From Myxococcales bacterium (GTDB taxonomy: Bacteria; Myxococcota_A; Polyangia; Nannocystales; Nannocystaceae): a stretch of DNA of 64,000 nt. Shown here piece by piece: positions 31,740-40,762 of this stretch. The DNA lies in NCBI GenBank assembly GCA_020633315.1, contig JACKDV010000010.1, positions 1-64,000 on the forward strand, given 5' to 3'. Made by a program: the position numbers and the translations under genes. The notes under the pieces are model-generated. The model ran no database searches. It saw only the letters and a list, made by a program, of their open reading frames with translations, and had not been told where the DNA came from. Position 1 is the stretch's first letter. Each line of letters begins with the position of its first letter.

Positions 31740-32683
31740 TGTGGACGATCATCCAAGGACATCCCGAGGCCCTTCCGTTGGTGGTGGGAGCGCTGCGCAG
31801 CGTGGCCGAGGCCGACGGCGGGCCCAGCGAGGACCAGCGGGCGTGGATCGCCGAGCTGGCGCGGCGCAACGGCGGCGGGGTGGGCCTCGACGAGGCCCCG
31901 GTGCCCACGGCCGAGGCACTGGGCCGAGCGCTGCCGGAAGCGGACGCGCGACGTCGCCTGCTGCGGCAGCTCGTGCTGGTGGCCCTGGCCGATCAGACCC
32001 TGAGCGAGGCCGAGGTCGAGCGGGTGGAGACCTGGGCCCGCGCGCTCGGGGTCCAGCACCCGGCCGTCGCGGCCCTGCGGCTGCACCTGCGCGGCCGGAT
32101 CCGTGCCCTGGCCATCCAGGTCTCGCGGCGCTCGTTCGTCGCCTCGCTGTTCAAGGCCATCTGGCGCCAGGACGGCCTGCCCGGCCTGTGGCGGGCGTTG
32201 GTGGCCGCGGCCCGCGTGCCCAGCCGCACCACGGCCGCGCGCTACCAGGCGCTGGCCGAGCTCCCCGAGGGCACCCTGGGCCGTGAGCTCCACGACCACT
32301 GCCGTCGCAACGGCTTCGCCATGCCGGGCGAGCGCCGCGGCACCCCCGAGATCCTGCTGTTCCACGACCTCGGCCACACGCTCACCGGCTTCGGCACCGA
32401 CGGCCCCGGCGAGGTGCAGATGGCGGGCTTCGAGGCGGGTTTCATGGGCGGCGACGATGCCTTCTCGATCACGGAGTTCGGCATGTACGCCTTCGGCCTC
32501 GGGGCCCACATCATCCCCAACCAGCCCACCAAGGGCGGGGACTTCTCGGCGCTCGCGTTCATCGAGGCCTACGCCCTGGGCGAGCACCTCGATCTCGACC
32601 TGCGCTATTGGAGCCCGTGGCCCAGCATCGATCGCCCCATGGCGCAGGTGCGGGCCGAGCTCGGCCTGCCCGCCGCGGCCTGA
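31739..32683 (+). CDS. TerB-like plus COQ4-like protein
   Basis: A 314-residue cytoplasmic protein. Residues about 1-120 look like a TerB-type helical domain (AEADGGPSEDQRAWI, then LVLVALADQTLSEAEV). The C-terminal part resembles COQ4: LPEGTLGRELHDHC, then HDLGH followed by 11 residues and Glu225, exactly the COQ4 metal motif HDxxH-x11-E. COQ4 acts in ubiquinone biosynthesis on the quinone ring precursor at the membrane. The coupling to a membrane-anchored GST is unusual. Whether it works on a quinone here is inference. The start is ATG 31739, overlapping the previous stop. Confidence 0.85.
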   Translation: MWTIIQGHPEALPLVVGALRSVAEADGGPSEDQRAWIAELARRNGGGVGLDEAPVPTAEALGRALPEADARRRLLRQLVLVALADQTLSEAEVERVETWARALGVQHPAVAALRLHLRGRIRALAIQVSRRSFVASLFKAIWRQDGLPGLWRALVAAARVPSRTTAARYQALAELPEGTLGRELHDHCRRNGFAMPGERRGTPEILLFHDLGHTLTGFGTDGPGEVQMAGFEAGFMGGDDAFSITEFGMYAFGLGAHIIPNQPTKGGDFSALAFIEAYALGEHLDLDLRYWSPWPSIDRPMAQVRAELGLPAAA

Positions 32684-32696
32684 TCACCGCGGCGGG
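32669..32696. terminator. Bidirectional hairpin between convergent genes
   Basis: A perfect 10-bp inverted repeat cccgccgcgg / ccgcggcggg with an 8-base loop. The stop codon of the COQ4-like gene lies in the loop, and the convergent VIT/VWA gene ends 18 bases further on. Confidence 0.6.
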
Positions 32697-32713
32697 TCGA
32701 CGGCCGGCGTCGC

Positions 32714-35700
32714 TCAGCGGGTGACCCAGAAGGCCTTGGCCACCCGCACCGTGCCCTCGCGCACCGACACCGGGATCCGCCGGGTGGAGTGCGGGGTCTT
32801 GACCACCAGCTCGCCGTGCACGGTGCCGCGCTCGCCCTCGAAGGCGCGGGTGGGCGTGGGGCGGGTCACCTCCACGAACACCGACTTGCGGACCTTCTTG
32901 AGGGTGAGCTCCTCGCGGCCGCTGCCCTCGCGCACCCGCACCTTGCCCGCGGGGTGCAGCCCGCTCAGGCGCTGGCCCTTGGTGTCGACCACGGCCAGGT
33001 CGAGGTCGCCCTCGCCGGCCCAGGTGAGGGTGAGCCGCAGCTCGGCCCCGCCGTGCAGCTCGAAGGCGGCCGGGAGCACCGCGCCCGTGGCCAGCTCGCG
33101 ATCCACGGTGGAGAGCACCGCGGTCTCGCTGGTGGCCCGCAGCCGTCCGTCGGCTACGGCGTCGAGGGCCTCGCGGTGTCGTCCCTCGCGCTCGAGGCAG
33201 CGGGCGAGCTCGGCGTGGCTCCGGCCGTCCTTGGGGTCGATGCTGACCACCGCCTGCAGGTGGGAGCAGGCCCGGCGCAGGTCGCCCTTGCTCTGGTAGG
33301 CGCGGGCGAGCTCCTCGTGCGACCGCGACTGGAAGGGCTTGACCTCCAGCGCGCTCTCGTAGGCCCGCAGCGCCAGCGGATCGCCGTCGGTCGCCATGGC
33401 ATCGGCCAGCGACGTCAGGGCCGGCGCATGATCGGGATCCACCTCGGCCCAGGCCCGCGCGAAGTCGAGGGACTGGTGGTGGCCCGCCCGCAGGGCGGCG
33501 CGCACGAGCTTGCCGTGGGCGCTGCGCTGGGTGGGATCGGCATCCACGGCCAGGCGCAGGCTCTCCACCCGAGCCAGGGCTCCGGCGTCGGGCGAGGCCA
33601 CGGGCCGCGCCTTGAGCTCGCGAATGGGGCCACGCCAGCCGCGGCCGGGCGGACCCCAGCCACCCCCGCCGCCCAGGGCAAAGGGATCGTCGAGGTCGAA
33701 GTCGGCGATGTCCTTCTTGGGCTTGGAGGACTTGGGAGCGGGCCGCGAGCTCGAGCTGGAGGACTTGCGCTTGCTCTCCCTGGAGGCGCCGGAGCTGCTG
33801 CCGCCCGCGGCGGGCTCGGCCGGATCGTCGCCGTCGTCACCGAGCTCGAGATCGGAGGGCTCGTCCTCGCTCACTTCCTTGTTGTCGTCGTCGAGTCCAC
33901 GGTCGGCCGCGCTGGGCGAGGCGGGGAAGGGATCGGGATCGAAGCCCCCCTCGCCGTGGTCGCGGCTGCGCTCGGCCCCGCTGCCCTTGGTGCCGAGCTC
34001 TCCGCCGATCACCCCGCCGGCCACGCCACCGGGGACGGCGGTCGAGGGCTCGGCCGTCGGCTGGGCGGGAGCGAGGTCGTCTTCCTCCTCCACGGGCTTG
34101 GACTCGTCGCTCTCGGCCTTGAGCTGGGCCCGCAGGTCGTCGGCGGGCGGCGTGGTGGTGGTGGTGGTGCGCGTGCTCGCCCCCGCGGCCGCCGACGCAT
34201 CATCGGGGCTCTCGCTGAGCTTGCCGTCCCACTTGTCGGTGTTCTTGGCGGCCCGCACCACGTTGAACTCGCGGTACATCGCGTCGTTCTCGAGCACCAG
34301 CAGCGAGGTGTGCCGCGACATCACCGTGTAGTGCTGGGACAGCGCGACGATCTCGTCCTTGGCGTCGAAGCCCTTGGTCTGGGTGAGGTGGGCGATCTCG
34401 GCCTGCGCCCAGGTGCGGGGCAGGTGGCGGTGCTCCACCGGTGAGACGCGGTCGGCCTCGAGGTCCACCCGGAAGCGGGCCTCGATCGGCCCCTCGGGGC
34501 CGCGGCCGCGCACGACCACCTCGTCGTGGACGGGGCGGCTGAGCTTGCCGACCAGCACCAGCGAGTCGCCGGGGCGCAGGCCCCCGCCGCCCATGCGGTG
34601 CACCGCGACCATGCCGTCGGGCAGCTCGAGCTCGAGGTCGTGGGCCGCGGGCACCCGCGCCCGCAGCCGCAGCTCGCGGACCAGCGCCAGGCGGTCGTCC
34701 CGGGGATCGGCCTGCAGCACGTCGCCGCCGGTCTGCCGCACGACCGCGCCCAGGGTGGTGAGGTCGGAGCGCGCCCCCATGGCCACGGCCATCACCCGGG
34801 TGCCGCGCAGCGGCTCGGCCAGCAGCCGCCCGAGCTGGTCGGCGGCCATCTCTCCCGAGCTGGGGGTGCCGTCGCCCAGGTAGACGATCACTCGCTCTCC
34901 GGTGGCCCCGCCGCGCTCGAGCGCCTCGCTGGCCGCCACCAGCATGCCGCCCAGGTCGCTGGCGCCCGCGAGATCCTGGTCGTCGAGGAAGCGCCGCATC
35001 TCGTCGAGGTCGCCCGGCTGCCCGCTGAGCAGCCCGCCCGGCGCCTGGTCGCAGGCCGTGTCGCAGGCGAGCACCGCGAAGCGATCCTCGGGCTCCATCG
35101 AGGTGGCCATCGCCTCCACCATGCCGCGCGCCACCGACCACAGCTCGGGCGAGATGCTGTGGCTGCGGTCGATCACGAAGGCGAAGCTGGTGGGCCCCTC
35201 GGGGTGGGGCAGCTCGAGCTCCGGCTGGGTGGAGACCATGAAGTAGGCCTGGCCGTCGCGATCGAGGTGGGTCTCGGTGTGGATCTTGGCCTCGGCCTCG
35301 GGCAGCGGGATGTCCACGCCGATGTCGGCGGTGGGGATGAAGTGATCGCGCGCGGCCGACAGCTCCACCCGGCTGCCCTCGAGCTTGCGCTCGAGCTCCA
35401 TCATGGGCGTGCCGATGTCGGCGAGGGTGGCCTCGTCGAGGTGCTCGCCGTCGATGGTCACCTTGAAGTCGAAGTGCTCGATCTCGGTGCCGCCGGCCCC
35501 GGTGCCCCCCATGGGGAAGCGGTAGCGCAGGGTCTCGCCGGCCACGGGCAGCACCTGGGTGTAGGCCAGCCGCACGCGTCGCTCGCCGCGGCCGGGGATG
35601 GGGAACACCCGCAGCTTGAACAGGTTGCCGCGCTCCCACTCGAGCAGCGCGGGGTCGCGGGGGATGGTGGCGTCGACGATCGACTTGAAGATCTGGCGGG

Positions 35701-36724
35701 CGCGGGTCTTCTCGACGATCTCGCCCTCCATCCAGCGGTTGCCCACCAGCAGGCCCAGCCCCGAGACCGAGCCGTCGCCCGGCAGGGGGAAGCGATAGGT
35801 GCCCTCGAGCACCGCGGGCTGGTCGTTGAAGAAGGCCTGCTCGATCTCGGTGTGGGCGATGCGACCGGCGATGCTCACGGTGACCGTCTGGTCGGTGAGG
35901 CGCAGGCGCTGCTTCTCCACGCTGCTGCCGGGGCGGCGCGCGGTGAGGCTGCCCACGCCGGCGGGGACCTCCTCGGCGATGCGGGCGGCGGCGTCGAAGT
36001 TGCGCGACCAGTTGGTCTCGCGCAGCGGGGCGAGGCTGAGCTCGGGCTCGCGCGCCTGCTCCTCGGGTAGGGGAGCGTCGATGCTCTCGCCGGGGGCGAG
36101 GGTGAGGCTGCGCGAGGGAGCCTGCAGCGAGGCGGAGCCGCTGATCACCGCGAAGCGACGGGCGGTCCCCGAGCTGCGGACCTGCGCCTCGCCCCGCGCG
36201 ATGGTCAGCACCTCGTCGCCCGCGGCCACGGCCAGCTCGGCGGTGGACTCGGGCTCGGTGAGCACCACGATCTCGCCCCGTGTGAGCACCAGGCGCGAGG
36301 CCGCGTCGGCGCCGGGCAGGGTGAGCGCCGTGTCCTCGTTCATCCGCACCCGGATGCCCCCGCTCAGGCGCAGCTCGGCCAGGGTGCCCTTGGGGGTCTG
36401 CAGGGCCTGCCCCACCTGCAGGCGACCGCCCTTGCCCAGGAACGCGCCGGCCGGCAGCGCGGGCGACTCGACCCCGCCTGGGCCGCTGATCGCGACCACC
36501 TCGCCGCCGTCGGTCGCCTGGTCGGGGACGGCTGCGGCGGCTTCGGTCGGGGCGACCTCGGCCGCGGCCTCGGTCGGCGGGTCTTCGGAGGAGCCGCAGC
36601 CGAGGGCGAGGGCGAGGCACAGCAGCGTGGCCGAGGGGGGGAATCGGAGGGAACCAAGGGCAGACGTGGGCATGGGGCGGCTCGCGATCGCGTCGGAACG
36701 CATGTGCTCCCGAATGGGTCTCAC
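32714..36724 (-). CDS. Giant lipoprotein: FecR-like, VIT, VWA and TPR domains
   Basis: A 1336-residue predicted lipoprotein (lipobox LALALGC, Cys43). In order: a FecR-like region (about 95-215: LQTPKGTLAELRLSGGIRV, LTRGEIVVL); a VIT domain (about 265-395: AFFNDQPAVLEGTYRFPLP, YTQVLPV); a VWA domain (about 513-690) with an intact metal site DRSHS and LGDGTPSSGE; a disordered Thr/Ser/Asp/Lys linker of about 250 residues; TPRs (about 1090-1200); and a beta-sandwich-like C-terminus. VIT plus VWA resembles inter-alpha-trypsin inhibitor heavy chains and serves protein binding. Starts are possible at GTG 36724, at 36703 or at 36673. The gene is alone on this strand. Confidence 0.9.
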   Translation of the reverse strand: MRPIREHMRSDAIASRPMPTSALGSLRFPPSATLLCLALALGCGSSEDPPTEAAAEVAPTEAAAAVPDQATDGGEVVAISGPGGVESPALPAGAFLGKGGRLQVGQALQTPKGTLAELRLSGGIRVRMNEDTALTLPGADAASRLVLTRGEIVVLTEPESTAELAVAAGDEVLTIARGEAQVRSSGTARRFAVISGSASLQAPSRSLTLAPGESIDAPLPEEQAREPELSLAPLRETNWSRNFDAAARIAEEVPAGVGSLTARRPGSSVEKQRLRLTDQTVTVSIAGRIAHTEIEQAFFNDQPAVLEGTYRFPLPGDGSVSGLGLLVGNRWMEGEIVEKTRARQIFKSIVDATIPRDPALLEWERGNLFKLRVFPIPGRGERRVRLAYTQVLPVAGETLRYRFPMGGTGAGGTEIEHFDFKVTIDGEHLDEATLADIGTPMMELERKLEGSRVELSAARDHFIPTADIGVDIPLPEAEAKIHTETHLDRDGQAYFMVSTQPELELPHPEGPTSFAFVIDRSHSISPELWSVARGMVEAMATSMEPEDRFAVLACDTACDQAPGGLLSGQPGDLDEMRRFLDDQDLAGASDLGGMLVAASEALERGGATGERVIVYLGDGTPSSGEMAADQLGRLLAEPLRGTRVMAVAMGARSDLTTLGAVVRQTGGDVLQADPRDDRLALVRELRLRARVPAAHDLELELPDGMVAVHRMGGGGLRPGDSLVLVGKLSRPVHDEVVVRGRGPEGPIEARFRVDLEADRVSPVEHRHLPRTWAQAEIAHLTQTKGFDAKDEIVALSQHYTVMSRHTSLLVLENDAMYREFNVVRAAKNTDKWDGKLSESPDDASAAAGASTRTTTTTTPPADDLRAQLKAESDESKPVEEEDDLAPAQPTAEPSTAVPGGVAGGVIGGELGTKGSGAERSRDHGEGGFDPDPFPASPSAADRGLDDDNKEVSEDEPSDLELGDDGDDPAEPAAGGSSSGASRESKRKSSSSSSRPAPKSSKPKKDIADFDLDDPFALGGGGGWGPPGRGWRGPIRELKARPVASPDAGALARVESLRLAVDADPTQRSAHGKLVRAALRAGHHQSLDFARAWAEVDPDHAPALTSLADAMATDGDPLALRAYESALEVKPFQSRSHEELARAYQSKGDLRRACSHLQAVVSIDPKDGRSHAELARCLEREGRHREALDAVADGRLRATSETAVLSTVDRELATGAVLPAAFELHGGAELRLTLTWAGEGDLDLAVVDTKGQRLSGLHPAGKVRVREGSGREELTLKKVRKSVFVEVTRPTPTRAFEGERGTVHGELVVKTPHSTRRIPVSVREGTVRVAKAFWVTR

Positions 36725-36857
36725 GGGAATTCCTAGCCCGAGACCCGCGTCCGGTCAGCCCCCAACCCCTTGATTTCATTACCGCATGGCCTCGATCCTG
36801 CCATCGCGGGGGCGGCCGGCGGGGGACGGTGTTCCGGCGGGTGGCGGGGTCCGCGTG

Positions 36858-36887
36858 ATGACAAGGGGGCCCGCCCGCGCATACCCT
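36858..36887 (+). promoter_or_regulatory. Promoter ATGACA-18-TACCCT, leaderless start
   Basis: ATGACA (36858-36863) and TACCCT (36882-36887), 18 bases apart, lie nine bases before ATG 36897; no Shine-Dalgarno site. Confidence 0.45.
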
Positions 36888-36896
36888 CGTGCTCGC

Positions 36897-37727
36897 ATGC
36901 CGAGCGCCCGGGAGATCTTCCTCGCCCAGGTACGAACCCCGGATCTCGACGACGACGTCGATGAGCTGCGCCGAGACCTGACCAACCTCAAGCAGGAGGC
37001 GCTGCAGCAGGTCGAGCAGCTCGACGACGACGGCAAGCAGCGGGTGATGCCGGGGCTGTACGAGCAGATGGTGACGCTGGAGGTCCAGCTCGCCGGCCAC
37101 GTGGGGCTCGGGGTCGCGCTGGCCCTGTCGGTGCTCGACGAGCACCACAGCGGAGCGTCGCTGTCCCGCTTCGACCGCGAGCTCCGCGAGAAGATGAACG
37201 AGATCGGGACCGACCTCGTGGGCAAGCACGGCAGCCGGCTGGCCAAGATGGTGGCGACCATCGAGGTGCAGCGTCTGGTGTGGCGGCACAGCCACGAGTT
37301 CATGTCGTGGCTGGCGTTCCGGCGGGGGGACGAGCGCTATCCCGCGGCGGATCGGCTGGAGCGGCTGGATGCCTTCGGGGTGCAGCCGCGGCTGTTGGAG
37401 GCGCGGAGCGTGGTGATGGGGATGCTGGGGGTGCGGCTGTCGGCGGCGATCGAGGGGGCGGATCGCTTCATGCTCAGCAACCGGTGGCGGCTGGCGGACA
37501 GCCCGGAGCATGCGCTGGAGCGGTACGTGTGGCCGATCCTCTCGTACATGCCGGCGCCGACGGTTCGCATCGAGCGGGCGCGGTGGGAGCTGGATACCAA
37601 GGCGGATGCGGGGATCGAGGGGGGGGAGCTGGAGGCGGAGCGGGCGAAGATGGCGGGGTTGCTCGAGGCCCAGCTCGCCGATGCGCTCGAAGAGGCGCCC
37701 GAGTCGGCGATGGCGGGCACGTTCTAG
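36897..37727 (+). CDS. Hypothetical protein
   Basis: A 276-residue soluble protein, helical and rich in charged residues, opening with PSAREIFLAQVRTPDLDDDVDELRRDL. No signal peptide, membrane helix or known motif was seen. It starts at ATG 36897, because a -10-like TACCCT lies nine bases upstream and the longer reading from 36786 has low-complexity sequence. DNA near the 3' end is notable for runs of G (cgaggggggggagc), while the protein keeps normal composition. Divergent from the VIT/VWA lipoprotein. Confidence 0.75.
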   Translation: MPSAREIFLAQVRTPDLDDDVDELRRDLTNLKQEALQQVEQLDDDGKQRVMPGLYEQMVTLEVQLAGHVGLGVALALSVLDEHHSGASLSRFDRELREKMNEIGTDLVGKHGSRLAKMVATIEVQRLVWRHSHEFMSWLAFRRGDERYPAADRLERLDAFGVQPRLLEARSVVMGMLGVRLSAAIEGADRFMLSNRWRLADSPEHALERYVWPILSYMPAPTVRIERARWELDTKADAGIEGGELEAERAKMAGLLEAQLADALEEAPESAMAGTF

Positions 37728-38023
37728 AGCCGAGGCGTCGAGACGGATACGGGGTCGCGGGCCCGGTTGCAGGGCGTGTACCCCGCATCTGCTCATCGGT
37801 GCCGTGGGCATCACGCGTCTAGGAATGATGGCCGATCTTCGACATCGTCGAACCAGTTCCTCGTCCCTCGGGAACGAGTAGTGGTGATGTCTCGTCCACT
37901 CTCTCGTCCCCTCCTCTCCCCGATACAGATCTCCACGAAGCTGCCCCGCCTCTGCCCCCGCCTGGGCGCGGCGAGGGTCCGTTGCTTCCGGCTGGCCCAG
38001 CATCCCAACCGGGAGTCGTTGTC

Positions 38024-38929
38024 GTGATTGCTCACCTTCGAGTCGTTCGAGCCGATGGAAGGGCCGAGGACCTCTCGTTGCCGCTCGGGAGCTACGAAGT
38101 CGGTCGTGACGTTGGTCGAATCGTCCTCCATGATCCCAGGGCTTCCACGAGCCATGCTCGGATCGAGGTCCACCCCAGGGGTGTGACCATCACGGACATG
38201 GGGTCGACCAATGGCACTTTCGATTCCCAGGGCCAACGTCTGATGGGTCCCACGGAGATGGCGATCGATCGGACGTTTCGGCTGGGGGATTCGTCGATCA
38301 CGCTGACCCGCGTGCTGCCGTCATCTGGAGGTACGATCCTGGCTTCGTCGAGGACCGTGCTGGCCTCGCCCAGCCCGAGCCCCTGGGTAGCGACGCCAGC
38401 ATCGCCATTCAACCCGACGGCCGTCGCCAGTGTGGGTCACCCCATGGCCCCGGTTCCCCCCACGGATGCGGGTCAAGGCTACGCCCCCGGATCTGGAGGA
38501 TCTCGGCCCATGCCGAGTCGCTCGAGCGACTGGGGCTCATTGCTCGGGCCTGGATTGGTCGGCGGGATCGTGGGTGGTGTGCTCTCATCCATTCCCTTTT
38601 TCGGTCTTCTCAATACTTGCTTCTGCCTGCTCAATGTCATCGGCTGCCAAGTCGGGCTCGCGGTGTACTTCTCCCAACACCCCACCGGCAAGCTTCGTGG
38701 CAAGGATGCCGCCGTGCTAGGTGCCATCTCAGGGGCGACCACGGGGCTCCTGACGTCCTTCCTCCAGATCGTCGGATTCAGCATGCTCACAATGGGGATC
38801 CCTGGGTTGTCTATTTCTCTATCGATGGTAGCCATCGTCTTCGTCTCGTTCGCGCTCTACACCGGCTTCGGCGTGCTAGGGGCCGTGATCTGTCTGTCGC
38901 TCTTCTACGGATCCCGAAAGGCGACGTAA
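38024..38929 (+). CDS. FHA-domain membrane protein
   Basis: A 301-residue protein. The N-terminal FHA domain (about 20-85) has GSYEVGRD, RASTSHARIEV and GSTNGTF, so it should bind a phosphothreonine peptide, plausibly a target of one of the Ser/Thr kinases (inference). A Pro/Ser linker of about 70 residues follows, then about four membrane helices (LVGGIVGGVLSSIPFFGLL; MVAIVFVSFALYTGFGVLG) with a Cys-rich loop FCLLNVIGC. GTG 38024 is chosen for its GGGAG site. Third-position GC is visibly lower than in most of the window. Three bases separate it from the next gene. Confidence 0.85.
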   Translation: MIAHLRVVRADGRAEDLSLPLGSYEVGRDVGRIVLHDPRASTSHARIEVHPRGVTITDMGSTNGTFDSQGQRLMGPTEMAIDRTFRLGDSSITLTRVLPSSGGTILASSRTVLASPSPSPWVATPASPFNPTAVASVGHPMAPVPPTDAGQGYAPGSGGSRPMPSRSSDWGSLLGPGLVGGIVGGVLSSIPFFGLLNTCFCLLNVIGCQVGLAVYFSQHPTGKLRGKDAAVLGAISGATTGLLTSFLQIVGFSMLTMGIPGLSISLSMVAIVFVSFALYTGFGVLGAVICLSLFYGSRKAT

Positions 38930-38932
38930 TCC

Positions 38933-39409
38933 GTGTCCCCGAATCATCTAGCATCTTTGGTCTTCCTGACCGGTGTGCTCCCATGGGTGCTTGTCCTGGC
39001 GGGCGCTCGGGATCCAGAGATCGCAACCGTGTTCCGGGCCCTGTGTCACCAGATACCGGAGCGAACGCTCTCGATCTCGGGCGTTTCCATGGTGGTCTGT
39101 AGTCGTTGCGCCGGAATATTCGCAGGTATGGCCTTGGGGGCAGTGTTTCCGATGCCCGCGCGTTGGCATCCTCGACGGCGGCGCCTCCTCATCATTGCCG
39201 TCGTCCTCATGGTGGTCGACGTCTTCGCACAGGATGCAGGGATCCATGGTATCTGGCACGCTACTCGCCTCGGCACCGGCTTGGTCCTCGGTTGGGCCGC
39301 GAGCGCATGGCTACCCCGTGTCGTAGTCAGACTGCCTCTTGGCGGACGAGGAACTGCTCTGGGTGCCGAGGAATGTCAGAGAAGACAGCTCGATGCTCGG
39401 TATGAGTAG
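38933..39409 (+). CDS. DUF2085 membrane protein
   Basis: A 158-residue small membrane protein of the DUF2085 family. The family signature is visible: ALCHQIPERTLSISG followed by MVVCSRCAGIFAGMALG, with the CHQ.PER and CxRC motifs that could bind metal. About four membrane helices. Function unknown. GTG start three bases after the FHA gene stop, so the two form an operon. Like its neighbour it uses less GC-biased codons. Confidence 0.82.
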   Translation: MSPNHLASLVFLTGVLPWVLVLAGARDPEIATVFRALCHQIPERTLSISGVSMVVCSRCAGIFAGMALGAVFPMPARWHPRRRRLLIIAVVLMVVDVFAQDAGIHGIWHATRLGTGLVLGWAASAWLPRVVVRLPLGGRGTALGAEECQRRQLDARYE

Positions 39410-39870
39410 GGCGCCGAGGGGAAATCGAGGTCGATACGCGCTCCGCTCGTTGCCTCGCCGTGGGCCCTCGTTGGCGCCGAGGATCACCTCTGCGGCCTGC
39501 GGCGACGCCTCATCGACGTCGATCAGTTGCTGGTCACGTGTTCATGCAGACGATGGGGCACGAGCAACAATGGGCGAACGAAGGACCGTGCGAACACGGC
39601 CGACTGCGTGCGATGCGATTCCTTTGCGAACCCGCGAGTGCCTGCGGGCGAGTCGTGCGCTCGACGAATGAGCGAATTGCGGGAATCTTCATCGGGAGGG
39701 TGATCGAGGGGCAACTGTAGGAAGCATCTCAGGGAGTGGTCGTACCTCAACTGGTGTGGTCGTGGCCAGTATCGTTCCGACGACTGGGAAGACTGGTTCG
39801 TCGCCGAAACGATACTGGAGGGCGATCACGAGTCCCAAGCTGAGCCCTCCCGGCCGAGCCGTTCCCCGAC
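39410..39870. other. Gene-free region, lower GC than the surroundings
   Basis: No supported gene in these 461 bases. A short open frame at 39460-39720 has no ribosome site or recognisable content. The base composition resembles the preceding FHA/DUF2085 pair, and the stretch may be decayed coding sequence. Confidence 0.35.
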
Positions 39871-40599
39871 GTGCCGCTTCCTACGGTCGATCCCGCCGAT
39901 GCACCGCCGGCCGGCCCGCTCGCGCCCGCCGACGCTCCTCCGCGCTCGAGTGCCGCATCGAGCCTCGTATCGAGTCTGGTGGCGAGCCCGGCTCCGGTCG
40001 CGAGCCCGACCACGCCACCGCTCGTCATGCCGACGCCCGAGCTCGCGCCGACGCCCGAGCTCGCGCCGACGCCCGAGCCTTTAGCGAGCCCCGATGCCTT
40101 CGCCCCCACGACCGCGCTGCCGCCCTCGGTGCTGGCCCTCGGCGGCGACCCGACTGCCTGCGGGGTGACGTCGCTCCACGATGCCGCGCCGCCGCCCGAC
40201 TGCGGCACGCCGATCCTGTTCGAGCTGGTGTTGCTGGACGAGCTCGAGCGCCGCCAGCGGGTGGCCCTCGCCGGGCGCTCGTTCTTCGCCCGCGACACGC
40301 CGTGGCGCAGGCCGGCGGTGATCGGCATGGCCACGCTCTCGGCCTCGATCGTCGGCATCGGTCTGCTGGCGATCGGGCTGACGATGACCCAGGACGCCGA
40401 AAACCGCATCGCGGGCGAGGTGATCGATCCGGGCAAGCACGCGGCCGGGATCACGCTGACCGCCATCGGGGCGCCCACCTACCTCATCGGCCTGCCCACC
40501 GGGATCACCCTGCTGGCGATCGCGGGTGTGCGCCGCAAGAAGGCCCGGCGCGCGGCCGCGGTGGCGCTGGGGTCCGGCGGGCTCCGCCTGGCGTTCTGA
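39871..40599 (+). CDS. Hypothetical membrane protein with Pro/Ala-rich N-terminus
   Basis: A 242-residue protein. The first 85 residues are low-complexity Pro/Ala/Ser, including a tandem PTPELA repeat, and no signal peptide is seen. The C-terminal half has two membrane helices (AVIGMATLSASIVGIGLLAIGL; ITLTAIGAPTYLIGLPTGI) around a short loop and a basic tail RRKKARR. GTG 39871 is the first start after an in-frame stop at 39841. The true N-terminus may be lost, since such proteins in this group usually begin with a signal peptide. Confidence 0.6.
   Translation: MPLPTVDPADAPPAGPLAPADAPPRSSAASSLVSSLVASPAPVASPTTPPLVMPTPELAPTPELAPTPEPLASPDAFAPTTALPPSVLALGGDPTACGVTSLHDAAPPPDCGTPILFELVLLDELERRQRVALAGRSFFARDTPWRRPAVIGMATLSASIVGIGLLAIGLTMTQDAENRIAGEVIDPGKHAAGITLTAIGAPTYLIGLPTGITLLAIAGVRRKKARRAAAVALGSGGLRLAF
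40030..40079 (+). repeat. 18-bp tandem repeat in the coding sequence
   Basis: ccgacgcccgagctcgcg occurs twice in full, followed by a partial third copy, and encodes PTPELA units. Typical in-frame microsatellite of a disordered linker. Confidence 0.7.
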
Positions 40600-40653
40600 G
40601 GCCGAGCACCGCCGGGGCGGCGGCGCTCGGGCGATCATCGCTCGAGCTCGATT

Positions 40654-40680
40654 ATTGAAATACTTTAAAACATTTTCAAT
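40654..40680. promoter_or_regulatory. AT-rich inverted repeat with candidate promoter
   Basis: ATTGAAA / TTTCAAT arms flank 13 AT-rich bases. The reverse strand reads TTGAAA, 17 bases, AATAAT, a plausible promoter pointing back into the preceding gene. On the forward strand it lies 82 bases before the lipoprotein start and could be its operator. Confidence 0.4.
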
Positions 40681-40762
40681 GGAAACCATGGCGCAGAGCC
40701 CCCGGTCCAACGGCGCATCGACCCTCAACCGCCGGGCATGACCGGCGAGCTCGGAGCAATTG

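Noticed and set aside
39460..39720. An 86-codon frame as a gene
   Set aside because: No start signal, Arg-rich opening and no recognisable content.
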